Shown: positions 32,943 to 40,466 of the stretch, piece by piece | Layout: every line of letters begins with the position of its first letter | How positions within the stretch are numbered: position 1 is the stretch's first letter | Source: Pseudonocardia sp. N23 | GTDB taxonomy: Bacteria; Actinomycetota; Actinomycetes; Mycobacteriales; Pseudonocardiaceae | DNA: 64,000 nt | Reading direction: 5' to 3' | NCBI RefSeq assembly: GCF_002583555.1 | Contig: NZ_BEGX01000016.1 | Span: 35,507-99,506 of the forward strand | Program-made: the position numbers and the translations under genes | Notes under the pieces: model-generated | Told to the model about the DNA's origin: nothing | Seen by the model: only the letters and a program-made list of their open reading frames with translations | The model's database searches: none

Positions 32943-33514
32943 GCGACACCCCGGAGCGCGACACCGCCGTGAGCAACCCCCCTGTGAGCAACCCCCCTGT
33001 GAGTGGCGATGGTCGCGAGGGCGACCATCGCCACTCGCGACCCTCCACGGCCGACGGCATCCTCCGGATGCACCACGTCGGCATCCAGGTCGCCGACCTC
33101 GACCGGTCGCTCGCCTTCTACGAGGGCATTCTCGGGTTCGAGGTGATCACCCGCCAGGTCCGCGACGAGGCCTACGCGGGCGAGGTCGTCGGCTACCCCG
33201 GCGTCGCGTTGCACCTCGCGCACCTGCGGCCGCCGAACTCGTCGGTGGTCATCGAGCTGACGGAGTACCGCGGGGTGCCGCGCGCACCCGTCGACACGTC
33301 GACGGCCAACCCCGGTACCGCCCACACCTGCTACGTCGTCGACGACGTCGAGGCCGTGCACGCCAGGCTGCTCGCTGCCGGCGTCCGGCCGGTGTCGCGC
33401 GCGGTCGTCGCCCCGGACGCGGGGATCGCCAAGGGCGGCAAGGTCGTCTACATCCAGGACCCGGACGGCGTGCGTGTCGAGCTGCTGCAACCGCCACCTT
33501 CGTCGTCGAGCTGA
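32939..33514 (+). CDS. VOC-superfamily protein (glyoxalase/dioxygenase fold) with a repeat-derived N-terminus
   Basis: The conserved part starts at residue 44 (MHHVGIQVADLDRSLAFYEG) and ends KVVYIQDPDGVRVELLQ, with metal-ligand positions H45 and late Glu of VELLQ. It fits a methylmalonyl-CoA epimerase/glyoxalase-type enzyme. The first 43 residues (TAVSNPPVSNPPVSG, GREGDHRHSRPST) are the translation of a tandem 15-base repeat and a dispersed palindrome and have no family counterpart. The true start could be the ATG at 33068, or the ATG at 32939 that overlaps the SDR stop. The second start gives coupling but reads through the element. Confidence 0.8.
   Translation: MSDTPERDTAVSNPPVSNPPVSGDGREGDHRHSRPSTADGILRMHHVGIQVADLDRSLAFYEGILGFEVITRQVRDEAYAGEVVGYPGVALHLAHLRPPNSSVVIELTEYRGVPRAPVDTSTANPGTAHTCYVVDDVEAVHARLLAAGVRPVSRAVVAPDAGIAKGGKVVYIQDPDGVRVELLQPPPSSSS
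32969..33036. repeat. Tandem 15-base repeat plus dispersed palindrome, copy 3
   Basis: GTGAGCAACCCCCCT occurs twice in tandem at 32969-32998. The palindrome follows: GAGTGGCGATGGTCGC at 33001-33016, loop GAGG, then its exact reverse complement at 33021-33036. The stem has 16 perfect pairs. This copy lies inside the reading frame at the VOC gene's 5' end instead of between convergent genes. Confidence 0.85.
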
Positions 33515-33524
33515 GGAGACCCTC

Positions 33525-33713
33525 GTGCGCATCGACATCGATCTCGCCGCCTGCGCGGGCCACGGGCAGTGCGCCGCGACGTCTCCGGACGTCTACCACC
33601 TCGACGACGACGGGTTCGTCGTCGACGACGTGACACTCGCCGAGGGCTCCGACGAGGACGCACGCGAAGGTGCGTCGGCCTGCCCGGAGAACGCGATCAC
33701 CGTGCGCGACTGA
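33525..33713 (+). CDS. P450-type [3Fe-4S]/[4Fe-4S] ferredoxin
   Basis: The 62-residue acidic protein has C10, H13 and C16 in ACAGHGQC and C53 in SACPENAI. The His in place of the second Cys is typical of small ferredoxins that serve actinobacterial P450s. It is in the operon of the P450 at 30901 and most likely its electron donor, and may also serve the P450 at 29588. GTG at 33525 with GAGGAG upstream. No ferredoxin reductase gene is seen in the window. Confidence 0.92.
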   Translation: MRIDIDLAACAGHGQCAATSPDVYHLDDDGFVVDDVTLAEGSDEDAREGASACPENAITVRD

Positions 33714-33737
33714 GCCTGCGACGCGGTTGCCGCCGTG

Positions 33738-33760
33738 AATTCCGGGTCATGACAATCAGT
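33738..33760 (-). promoter_or_regulatory. Orphan cluster motif next to a flavoprotein relic
   Basis: On the minus strand it reads TGATTGTCATGACCCGGAAT, matching the reference motif at 15 of 23 positions. On the plus strand it lies about 30 bases before the relic's start at 33790, so it was probably its promoter/operator. Confidence 0.55.
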
Positions 33761-33789
33761 GTCTTGCCCGGTCGCAGAGAGGCGCGGAC

Positions 33790-33900
33790 GTGCGCCTCTG
33801 GAGCGGCGATCCCGGTACGGAACACGACATGGTGGTCGTCGGCGCCGATGCGATCGGCCTGACCGCGGCCCTCGTGGCCGCCGATGCAGGCGCCCGCCGG
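33790..33900 (+). pseudogene. 5' relic of an FAD-dependent oxidoreductase
   Basis: A GTG at 33790 with GAGAGG upstream encodes EHDMVVVGADAIGLTAALVA then ADAGA, the FAD-binding start of KstD/fumarate-reductase-type flavoproteins, but with Asp in place of the second Gly of GxGxxG. Homology ends after about 37 codons. The rest of the gene is missing, and the 3' end of the alcohol dehydrogenase follows at 33929. It is a stump left by a deletion. Promoter motif and start are still present. Confidence 0.7.
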
Positions 33901-33928
33901 AGTGGTGAGCGGCGCGGACGGCAGCACG

Positions 33929-34930
33929 TCAGGGCGTCACGAAGACCTTCACGATCGACGCGGCGCCGGTGACGGCGTGGTCGAAGGCGGCGGCGACGTC
34001 GTCGAGGGGATAGGTGCCGCTCACGAACCTGGCGACCGCGTCCCGCTGCCCGCCGACGACCCGCAGCGCCTCGGGGAACAGACCCGCCCGGGCGCCGACG
34101 ATCGTGACGCCCTCGAACAGGACCTTCGGCACCGGGACCACCAGGTCGTGCGCGGCGACGCCGACGACGACGAGCCGCCCGCCGTTGCCGACCGCGCTCA
34201 GCGCGGCGTCGAGCCCGGGCCGTGACCCGGACGCCTCGAACGCGATGTCGGCACCCTCGCCGTGCGACCAGTCGGCGATCGCGCCGGCCTCGGTGGCAGG
34301 GTCGACGACGCGGGTGGCGCCCAGCTCGGCGGCCAGTGCGCGGCGGGACGCGACGGGGTCGCTGACCAGGATCTCGTGCCCGGCGGCCGCGGCGCACACG
34401 GTGATCGCCAGCCCGATCGGCCCGGCGCCGACGATGGCGAGCCGCTCGTCGCCGCGCAGCTCGGCGCGGGCGACGGCCATCGCCGCGATCGAGAACGGCT
34501 CGACGAGGGCGGCCTCGGTCGGGGTCAGGCCCGGGGCGCCGAAGAGCTGGCCGACGGGTGCGACGACCTGGTCGGCCAGGCCACCCGGCAGCGCCACGCC
34601 CAGCGCGCGGAAGCCGGTGCAGGCGGGCCAGTGCCCACGGGTGCAGGGCCGGCAGCGCCCACAGGGGATCGCCGGGTTGATCGTGACGGTGTCGCCGACC
34701 TGCAGCGGGCCGTCGTAGCCGCGGGGGAGCGCGGTGAGCGTGCCGCCGACCTCGTGGCCCTGCCGCAGCGGGAACCCGGTGTCGTGGCGTTCGCCGAGGT
34801 ACATGTGCAGGTCGGTGCCGCACAGGCCGACGGTGCCGACGTCGACGACCGCGTCACCGGGCCCCGGGTCGGGGTCGGCGACGGTCTCGACGCGGATGTC
34901 GCGGGGTCCGGTGGTGACGGCGGCGCGCAC
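33929..34930 (-). CDS. Zinc-dependent alcohol dehydrogenase (MDR family)
   Basis: The 333-residue protein has catalytic-zinc residues C37 (GLCGTD), H59 and E60 (GHE), a complete structural-zinc lobe (C90, C93, C96, C104 in PCGRCRPCTRGHWPAC), and the Rossmann AIVGAGPIGLAITVCAAAAG. The layout is that of sorbitol/threonine-type dehydrogenases. It ends the leftward unit that begins at 36725. It would oxidise a secondary alcohol from the P450 or aldolase steps. Confidence 0.9.
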   Translation of the reverse strand: MRAAVTTGPRDIRVETVADPDPGPGDAVVDVGTVGLCGTDLHMYLGERHDTGFPLRQGHEVGGTLTALPRGYDGPLQVGDTVTINPAIPCGRCRPCTRGHWPACTGFRALGVALPGGLADQVVAPVGQLFGAPGLTPTEAALVEPFSIAAMAVARAELRGDERLAIVGAGPIGLAITVCAAAAGHEILVSDPVASRRALAAELGATRVVDPATEAGAIADWSHGEGADIAFEASGSRPGLDAALSAVGNGGRLVVVGVAAHDLVVPVPKVLFEGVTIVGARAGLFPEALRVVGGQRDAVARFVSGTYPLDDVAAAFDHAVTGAASIVKVFVTP

Positions 34931-34933
34931 GGG

Positions 34934-35722
34934 TCATTCCTGTCCGGGAAGGGCGCGCCGGGTCGCGTCGAGCAGGACGCGGGCGCGCGCGGTGGGGTCG
35001 AGGTCGGCGGCGAGCCGGTCGGACTGCACCTCGACGCTGACCGGCAGCCCGGCCGGGGTGGCGGCGAGCAGGTCGCGCAGCGGGAGGTCGCCGTCCCCTG
35101 GTGGGAGCCGATGGTGGCGGGCCTCGTCGGCGACGGCGTCGAGCGTGCCCGGGCCCGTGGCCGGCCCGTCGCACACCTGGACGTAGCCGATCCGGCCGGG
35201 CGCGACGGCGGTGACCGCGGCGACGTCGGCGGGGGAGCCGCCGCTGCGCCGCAGGTGCAGGGCATCGACGAGGACCGCCGCGTCGGCCGGGTCGGCGCCG
35301 ATGTCGTCGAGGGTCGCGACGGCGGCGGCGAGCGTGGCGACGGTGGTGAACCGCATGAACTCCAGGCCGACACGGGTCGGGCCGCCGTGTGCCGCCGCCA
35401 CCAGCGTCGCGAGCTCGGCGCGGGTGTCGGCGGGATCGGGGTGGCCGCTCACGGTGAGCAGGAACCGGGCGCCGAGGACGACGGCGAGGTCGAGCAGCCG
35501 CAGCGCCTCGTCGATCCCGCGGTCCGGGCCCAGCCGCACGACCTCCAGGTCGAGCAGGGCCAGGCCCTGGTCGTCGGCGCGGCGGCGCAGGGCGCCGGCC
35601 GCGGCCGGACCGGTGTCGGCGTCGAGGCGCAGACCAGCGGCGTCGTAGCCCGCGGCCGCGGCGGCGTCGATGGTCGCCCCGGGTCCCGCGTCGAGCACCG
35701 TCCCGGCGGCGAGGGAGATCAA
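34934..35722 (-). CDS. Sugar phosphate isomerase/epimerase-like TIM-barrel protein
   Basis: The 262-residue product starts MISLAAGTVLDAGPGATIDA and shows the AP_endonuc_2/xylose-isomerase-like pattern: LEFMRFTTVATLA, DALHLRRSGGSPADV, GYVQVCDGP and the late SVEVQSDRL. The metal-binding Glu, Asp, His and Glu occur in these segments. Members act as isomerases, epimerases or dehydratases on small polyols or keto-acids. Its stop is three bases before the alcohol dehydrogenase start, so the two are likely coupled. Confidence 0.78.
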   Translation of the reverse strand: MISLAAGTVLDAGPGATIDAAAAAGYDAAGLRLDADTGPAAAGALRRRADDQGLALLDLEVVRLGPDRGIDEALRLLDLAVVLGARFLLTVSGHPDPADTRAELATLVAAAHGGPTRVGLEFMRFTTVATLAAAVATLDDIGADPADAAVLVDALHLRRSGGSPADVAAVTAVAPGRIGYVQVCDGPATGPGTLDAVADEARHHRLPPGDGDLPLRDLLAATPAGLPVSVEVQSDRLAADLDPTARARVLLDATRRALPGQE

Positions 35723-35780
35723 CGGGACCGTCCGGAGTAGTCGCTAGCACCAAGACGACGGGTGCGCGGGGTCACCACGA

Positions 35781-36725
35781 TCATCGGACGCCCGCAAGGG
35801 CCAGCAGGCCGAGCACGGTGGTGTGCACGGGCACTGCGACACCGTGCGCGTCGGCGAGCCGGGCGACGGCTGCGCCCATCCCCGACAGCTCGGTCCGGCG
35901 GCCGTTGCGGACGTCGGTGCACATCGACGTGTAGTGCTCGCCGGTGCCGGCCCAGACCGCGCGGGCGTGGTCGAGCGCGGCGTCGCGGTCGAGTTCCACG
36001 CCCTCGGCGTGGGCGACGGCGACGACCTCGGCGGCCATGCGTTCGGCCAGGTCACGGCCCTCGACGCTGTTCCACACCGTCGCGACGGTGACGCGCGGGA
36101 CGGAGCTGAGCGGGCTCATCGACGCGAGCGCCAGCTTGTTCCAGATCAGGGTGTCGACCTGCGGGACGGCCTCGGCCGACAGTCCCGCCGCGCTCAGCGC
36201 CGCGGCCACGTCGGCTCCGCGCTCGACCGGGGCACGGCCGCGGCCCATCGGGCCCAGGTCGGTGCGTGAGCCGCCCGCGGCCGTGGACACCGACACCGTG
36301 ATCCGGCCCGGGTCGGCCAGCGCCGCGCCGACCGTGGTGGTGCCGACGAGTGTGCGCCCCTCGCCGAAGACGTCGGCAACCAGCGCATCGGTGCCCAGCC
36401 CGTTCTGCAACGGGACCGCGACCCCGTCCGGGGCCAGCACGTGCGCGGCGGATGCGGCGGCCTCGCCCAGGTCGTAGGCCTTGGTGAGCAGCAGCAGCAC
36501 GTCGAGCGACCCGGGCGCGACGTCGGCGGCATGGGCGGCGACGGGGACGTCGACCTTCCACGGGGCGCCACCCGGCGGGTCGACCTGAAGGGGACCTGCG
36601 GCCAGCGCCTGCACGTGCGCGCTGCCGCGTCCGACGAGGACGACGTCCGCCCCCGCACGGGCCAGATGGGCGGCGTAGGCCGAGCCCATCCCGCCCGCTC
36701 CCAGCACTCCGATGCGTCCCGTCAT
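35781..36725 (-). CDS. Ketopantoate reductase (ApbA/PanE)-family dehydrogenase
   Basis: The 314-residue product starts RIGVLGAGGMGSAYAAHLAR (GxGxxG) and has LLTKAYDLGEA, VPLQNGLGTDA, and the ApbA C-terminal domain with the catalytic-Lys region LIWNKLALASMSPLSS and NSVEGRDLAERM. Paralogues of PanE in degradation clusters act on other 2-keto- or hydroxy-acids. ATG at 36725 with GGAGAGGG upstream. It is the first gene of the leftward group and divergent from the class II aldolase gene. Confidence 0.85.
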   Translation of the reverse strand: MTGRIGVLGAGGMGSAYAAHLARAGADVVLVGRGSAHVQALAAGPLQVDPPGGAPWKVDVPVAAHAADVAPGSLDVLLLLTKAYDLGEAAASAAHVLAPDGVAVPLQNGLGTDALVADVFGEGRTLVGTTTVGAALADPGRITVSVSTAAGGSRTDLGPMGRGRAPVERGADVAAALSAAGLSAEAVPQVDTLIWNKLALASMSPLSSVPRVTVATVWNSVEGRDLAERMAAEVVAVAHAEGVELDRDAALDHARAVWAGTGEHYTSMCTDVRNGRRTELSGMGAAVARLADAHGVAVPVHTTVLGLLALAGVR

Positions 36726-36929
36726 CACGCCACCCTCTCCGTCGGCTGCGCGTCGCGGCCGGTGTCCGCGGACCCGGTCGGGGCCGAGTCCGTCCCAGGG
36801 GAAACCGGGGTGAAACTCTGACCATAAAAGCGTCACTAGAACCCTAGCGCCGCATGGACGCGCCGGGCTAGCCTGCCTGTCAGGCGACGCCGCCCGGGCC
36901 GGTGGTGGTGTCCCGGACCGGAGGAACCG

Positions 36930-37703
36930 ATGAGTCTCACCGAGAGCGAGAAGGCGCCGACCACCGCCACGGGGGCCCCGGCCGTCGTCAGCGAGAGCGA
37001 CCCGCGGTTCCAGATCGCCGCGTCGCGGCGGATCCTCCACCGCGAGGGTCTCGACAGCCAGGTCGGCGGGCACGTGAGCCTGCGGGTTCCGGGCGAGGAG
37101 GCCTTCCTCGTCACCCCGTTCCAGTACTTCGACGAGACGCTGCCCGAGCACGTCAGCAAGGTCGGCTTCGACCTGACCGTGATCGAGCAGGGCACGCTGC
37201 CGGCCTCGCCCGGCATCAACTTCCACGCCTCGATCTACGCCGCCCGCACGGACGTCAACTGCGTGATCCACACCCACGCGAAGAACATGTCCGTGCTCAG
37301 CACCACCGGCGAGCCGTACGGCGTCTACTACGACTACGCCTCGCTGCTGCTCGACGACGTCGTGCCGTGGATCGACGACCCGAACCTGGTCCCGTCGGAG
37401 GAGGGCGACCTGATGGTCGCCGCGCTCGGCGGCAAGAAGGCGCTGCTCATGGGTCACCATGGCTCGCTGCACGTGGGCGACACCCTGGAGCGGGTCACCA
37501 TGGAAGCGCTGATCATGGAGCTGTGCGCCGGCTACCAGTTGGCCGCCATGGCCGTCGGCGGCAAGCCGCTGGACCGTCAGATCGCCGAGAGCTACCGCGG
37601 CGCCTACCTGAAGAACGAGTTCCGCGAGCAGATGTGGATCGCGAACTACCGCCGTCTCCTGCGCAGTGACCCGGACCTCTTCGCCACGCTCAAGCAGGAC
37701 TGA
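36930..37703 (+). CDS. Class II aldolase/adducin-family protein
   Basis: The 257-residue product has ASRRILHREGLDSQVGGHVS, the zinc ligands in NCVIHTHAKNM, and the second His site in MGHHGSLHVGD. These match the fuculose-aldolase/HpcH-unlike class II group; many homologues in catabolic clusters cleave or decarboxylate hydroxy-keto-acids. The N-terminus (about 20 residues) is extra. The spacer before it (36726-36929) has ACTAGAACCCTAG, a diverged copy of the cluster motif, at 36835-36847. Confidence 0.88.
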   Translation: MSLTESEKAPTTATGAPAVVSESDPRFQIAASRRILHREGLDSQVGGHVSLRVPGEEAFLVTPFQYFDETLPEHVSKVGFDLTVIEQGTLPASPGINFHASIYAARTDVNCVIHTHAKNMSVLSTTGEPYGVYYDYASLLLDDVVPWIDDPNLVPSEEGDLMVAALGGKKALLMGHHGSLHVGDTLERVTMEALIMELCAGYQLAAMAVGGKPLDRQIAESYRGAYLKNEFREQMWIANYRRLLRSDPDLFATLKQD

Positions 37704-37821
37704 CAACAGAGCGTCGTCGGTCGGGTCACGACGGTCACGACGCGCTCCTGGAGTCCTGGTGGGATCTCCGGGAGGGCATCGTGGCCGTCGTGGCGTGCGT
37801 CCGCGACCGGGAAGGGACGAC

Positions 37822-39099
37822 GTGGCAGGAGACGGACGCGCGGGCGGCCGGCGTCGAGGTGGTCGCGCCCGGCGGGCCGCCGCCGCGATCACGGTCGCGG
37901 ACCTGCGCACCGCCGCACGCAAGCGGTTGCCGCGCATGGTCTTCGACTTCGTCGACGGCGGGGCCGAGGACGAGCTGACCGTCACCGAGAACGAGGCGGC
38001 CTTCGACCGGGTGGCGTTGCGGCCACGGGTCCTGGTCGACGTCGCGCAGCGGCCGCAGGCCGTCACGGTGCTCGGCAGGCGGCTGGAGATGCCGGTCATC
38101 CTCGGCCCGACCGGGCTGATGAGGATGGTCGGGCACGAGGGCGAGCTGGCCTCGGCGGCGGCGGCGCAGGCGTTCGGCACCGTGTCGGTGACCAGTTCCG
38201 GGTCGAGCGTGTCGATCGAGGACGTCGCCGCCTCGGTGGACTCGCCGCAGTGGTTCCAGCTCTACCCGTGGGGCGACCGCGGCACCGTCGGCAACATCAT
38301 CGCCAGGGCCCGAGACCTCGGGTTCGAGGTGATGGTGGTGACTGTCGACGTGCCCGTCGTCGGGGCACGGGAGAAGGACCTGCGCAACGGTCTCACCGTT
38401 CCCCCGCAGGTCAACCCGCGGACGGGCTGGGACCTCGTGCGCCATCCCGGCTGGCTCGCCGGGCTGCTGAGCCACCCGAGGCCCACCTTCGCGAACTTCA
38501 CCGGGCTGATGACCGAGGCCAAGGGGACGACGGGGCTCGCCGTCCACACCAACGGGCTGCTCAACCCGGCGCACACCTGGCGCGACCTCGAGTGGATGAT
38601 CGAGGCCTGGGGCGGGCCGGTGGTGCTCAAGGGCGTCATGACCGGCGAGGACGCGAAACGTGCCGTCGACGTCGGTTGCCGCGCCGTCGCGGTGTCCAAC
38701 CACGGCGGCAGGCAGGCCGACTCGGTACCCGCCGCACTCGACGTGCTGCCCGAGATCGTCGACGCCGTGCCCGCCGACATCGACGTCCTGCTCGACGGCG
38801 GGATCCGCCGCGGCGGCGACGTCGTCAAGGCGATCGCGTTGGGCGCCAGGGCCTGTCTGGTCGGACGGCCCTGGGTGTACGGGCTCGCTGCCGGCGGCAC
38901 GGCCGGCGTCGAGCGGATGCTCGCGATCCTGCACGACGAGATCGACCGCACCCTCGCACTCATCGGACGGCCAGGCGTCGGGGCGCTCGACCGGTCCGCG
39001 GTGAGCCCGTGGCCGCGCGCCGCGGCGGCCGTCCGGGACCCCTTCGCGGGCGACGTTCCGGCTCCGTCTCCGAATCGTGAGCATCGCGAACGTCGTTAG
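37822..39099 (+). CDS. FMN-dependent alpha-hydroxy-acid oxidase/dehydrogenase
   Basis: The 425-residue product of the lactate/mandelate dehydrogenase family: ITVADLRTAARKRLPRMVFD near the N-terminus, GPTGLMRMVGHEGELA, LYPWGDRG, VVTVDVPVVGAREKDLRNGL, the catalytic SNHGGRQ and the FMN-phosphate segment DGGIRRGGDVVKAIALGA. It would oxidise a 2-hydroxy acid to a 2-keto acid. I take the GTG at 37822 (GAAGGGA upstream). Its first ~25 residues are Arg/Gly-rich and not conserved, and a coding-like stretch in another frame overlaps them, so the start is uncertain. Confidence 0.85.
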   Translation: MAGDGRAGGRRRGGRARRAAAAITVADLRTAARKRLPRMVFDFVDGGAEDELTVTENEAAFDRVALRPRVLVDVAQRPQAVTVLGRRLEMPVILGPTGLMRMVGHEGELASAAAAQAFGTVSVTSSGSSVSIEDVAASVDSPQWFQLYPWGDRGTVGNIIARARDLGFEVMVVTVDVPVVGAREKDLRNGLTVPPQVNPRTGWDLVRHPGWLAGLLSHPRPTFANFTGLMTEAKGTTGLAVHTNGLLNPAHTWRDLEWMIEAWGGPVVLKGVMTGEDAKRAVDVGCRAVAVSNHGGRQADSVPAALDVLPEIVDAVPADIDVLLDGGIRRGGDVVKAIALGARACLVGRPWVYGLAAGGTAGVERMLAILHDEIDRTLALIGRPGVGALDRSAVSPWPRAAAAVRDPFAGDVPAPSPNREHRERR

Positions 39100-39103
39100 C
39101 GTC

Positions 39104-39133
39104 TTGACGACGCTTGTTTGTGACCCCTAGATT
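39104..39133 (+). promoter_or_regulatory. Sigma-70-type promoter of the system 2 transporter operon, with cluster-motif sequence
   Basis: TTGACG at 39104-39109 and TAGATT at 39128-39133 are separated by 18 bases, 59 bases before the lipoprotein ATG. The -10 box is part of GTGACCCCTAGATT, which is the cluster-motif core TGACCCTGGATT with one extra base. The motif therefore overlaps a recognisable promoter here. Confidence 0.65.
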
Positions 39134-39192
39134 TCCGCGCAGTTGCGGACGTCACACGTCTGCGCACCACCCCCAGCCCGGAGGAACCCCCG

Positions 39193-40401
39193 ATGATGCG
39201 CAAGCCCCTCCTGATCGCGGCAGCGGCCGTCACCGCGCTGCTCGCGACCGCATGCGGAAACGTCTCGAGCAGTTCGGGAGCGGCGGGGGGCGAGACCCCA
39301 CCCGGCATCACTGCCGACCAGATCACCATCGGCGCGACCCTTCCGATCACCGGCACCGCCGCCGTCTCCGGCCAGGGACTGCAGGCCGGCATCCAGATCG
39401 CGGTCGACGAGATCAACGCGGGCGGCGGGATCGGCGGCCGCAAGGTCAACGCGATCATCCTCGACGACGGCTTCACTCCCGACCGCGTCGTCACCAACGT
39501 CCGGCGCCTGGTCTCGCAGGAGAAGGTCTACGCGATCGTCGCCCCCGCGGGCTCGCAGGGCCTGCCCGGGACCTGGCAGTTCCTCGCTGAGAACAAGACG
39601 CCGATGTGGGGCCCGATCTCCCCGGCCGACCCGAAGCAGGCCGAGGTCTACCTGCTCAGCGCCACCCGCGCCGCGCAGGACGCGGTCGCGATCGACTACT
39701 TCGCCAAGAAGGGCGCCAAGCGCCTCGCGGTCATCAAGCAGGACAACGACCTCGGTGTCTCGGCCAAGCAGGCGCTCGACGCGCAGATGCCCAAGCACCC
39801 GGACATGCAGGTCGTCGCCGACGAGACCACGGCCACTGGCAGCACCGAGGTCAGCTCCGCGGTCAACAAGGTCGTCGCGGCCCAGCCCGACGCCGTGCTG
39901 CTCGCCGAGGACAACACCTCGACCGCGCTGATCCTCAAGCAGCTGCGCGCCCAGGGCTTCACGGGCATGGTCTTCGCCGACCAGGGTGCCGGCGGCACCG
40001 GCGGCACCTCGACCGTCGGCCCGGCCGGCGACGCGGCCGAGGGCTTCCTCGGCGGCATGCAGGCCGACACCGTCTCCACGAACAACCCGGCCGTCGAGCA
40101 CTGGCGCGAGCTGGCCAAGAAGAGCGGCAAGCCGCAGGCCGAGAGCGGTTTCTCGCTCCAGACCTACAGCTTCGTCCAGGCGTTCGCCGAGCTGGTCAAG
40201 CGCATGGGTGACGACGTCTCCTACGCGAACTTCCAGAAGACCGCCGAGGGCCTCAAGTCCGACCCGATCAAGCTCGGGTCGATCCCGGACATCGAGTGCG
40301 GACCGCTTCCCGACGGCCACACCTGCGCCAAGCAGGCCGGCATCGCGAAGTTCACCGGCGGCAAGTGGGTCGTCGAGCAGCAGTTCATGGCTCCGATCTG
40401 A
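39193..40401 (+). CDS. Branched-chain amino acid-type ABC transporter substrate-binding lipoprotein (system 2)
   Basis: The 402-residue product has a signal peptide ending LLATAC (C21 lipidated), a Ser/Gly linker and a Peripla_BP_6 domain starting ITADQITIGATLPITGTAAV. The C-terminal part has CGPLPDGHTCAKQA with two Cys that could form a disulfide. It differs clearly from the system 1 lipoprotein at 9194, so the two transporters probably carry different acids. It heads an operon with permeases and ATPases at 40467-43944. Confidence 0.92.
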   Translation: MMRKPLLIAAAAVTALLATACGNVSSSSGAAGGETPPGITADQITIGATLPITGTAAVSGQGLQAGIQIAVDEINAGGGIGGRKVNAIILDDGFTPDRVVTNVRRLVSQEKVYAIVAPAGSQGLPGTWQFLAENKTPMWGPISPADPKQAEVYLLSATRAAQDAVAIDYFAKKGAKRLAVIKQDNDLGVSAKQALDAQMPKHPDMQVVADETTATGSTEVSSAVNKVVAAQPDAVLLAEDNTSTALILKQLRAQGFTGMVFADQGAGGTGGTSTVGPAGDAAEGFLGGMQADTVSTNNPAVEHWRELAKKSGKPQAESGFSLQTYSFVQAFAELVKRMGDDVSYANFQKTAEGLKSDPIKLGSIPDIECGPLPDGHTCAKQAGIAKFTGGKWVVEQQFMAPI

Positions 40402-40466
40402 TCCACCACCGCCCGTAGGTACGTCCCGCGCCGCGAACGGCCGGGCCGAGCAGGAAGGAGAGAAAC

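Noticed and set aside
32969..32998. Tandem 15-base repeat as a possible CRISPR array
   Set aside because: Two copies without spacers, followed by a palindrome. No cas-like gene is present.
35781..38180. A 799-codon minus-strand frame that could be read as a fusion with the ketopantoate reductase
   Set aside because: Only the last 314 codons look like a protein; the upstream part runs antisense through the class II aldolase gene. The ATG at 36725 has its own ribosome-binding site.
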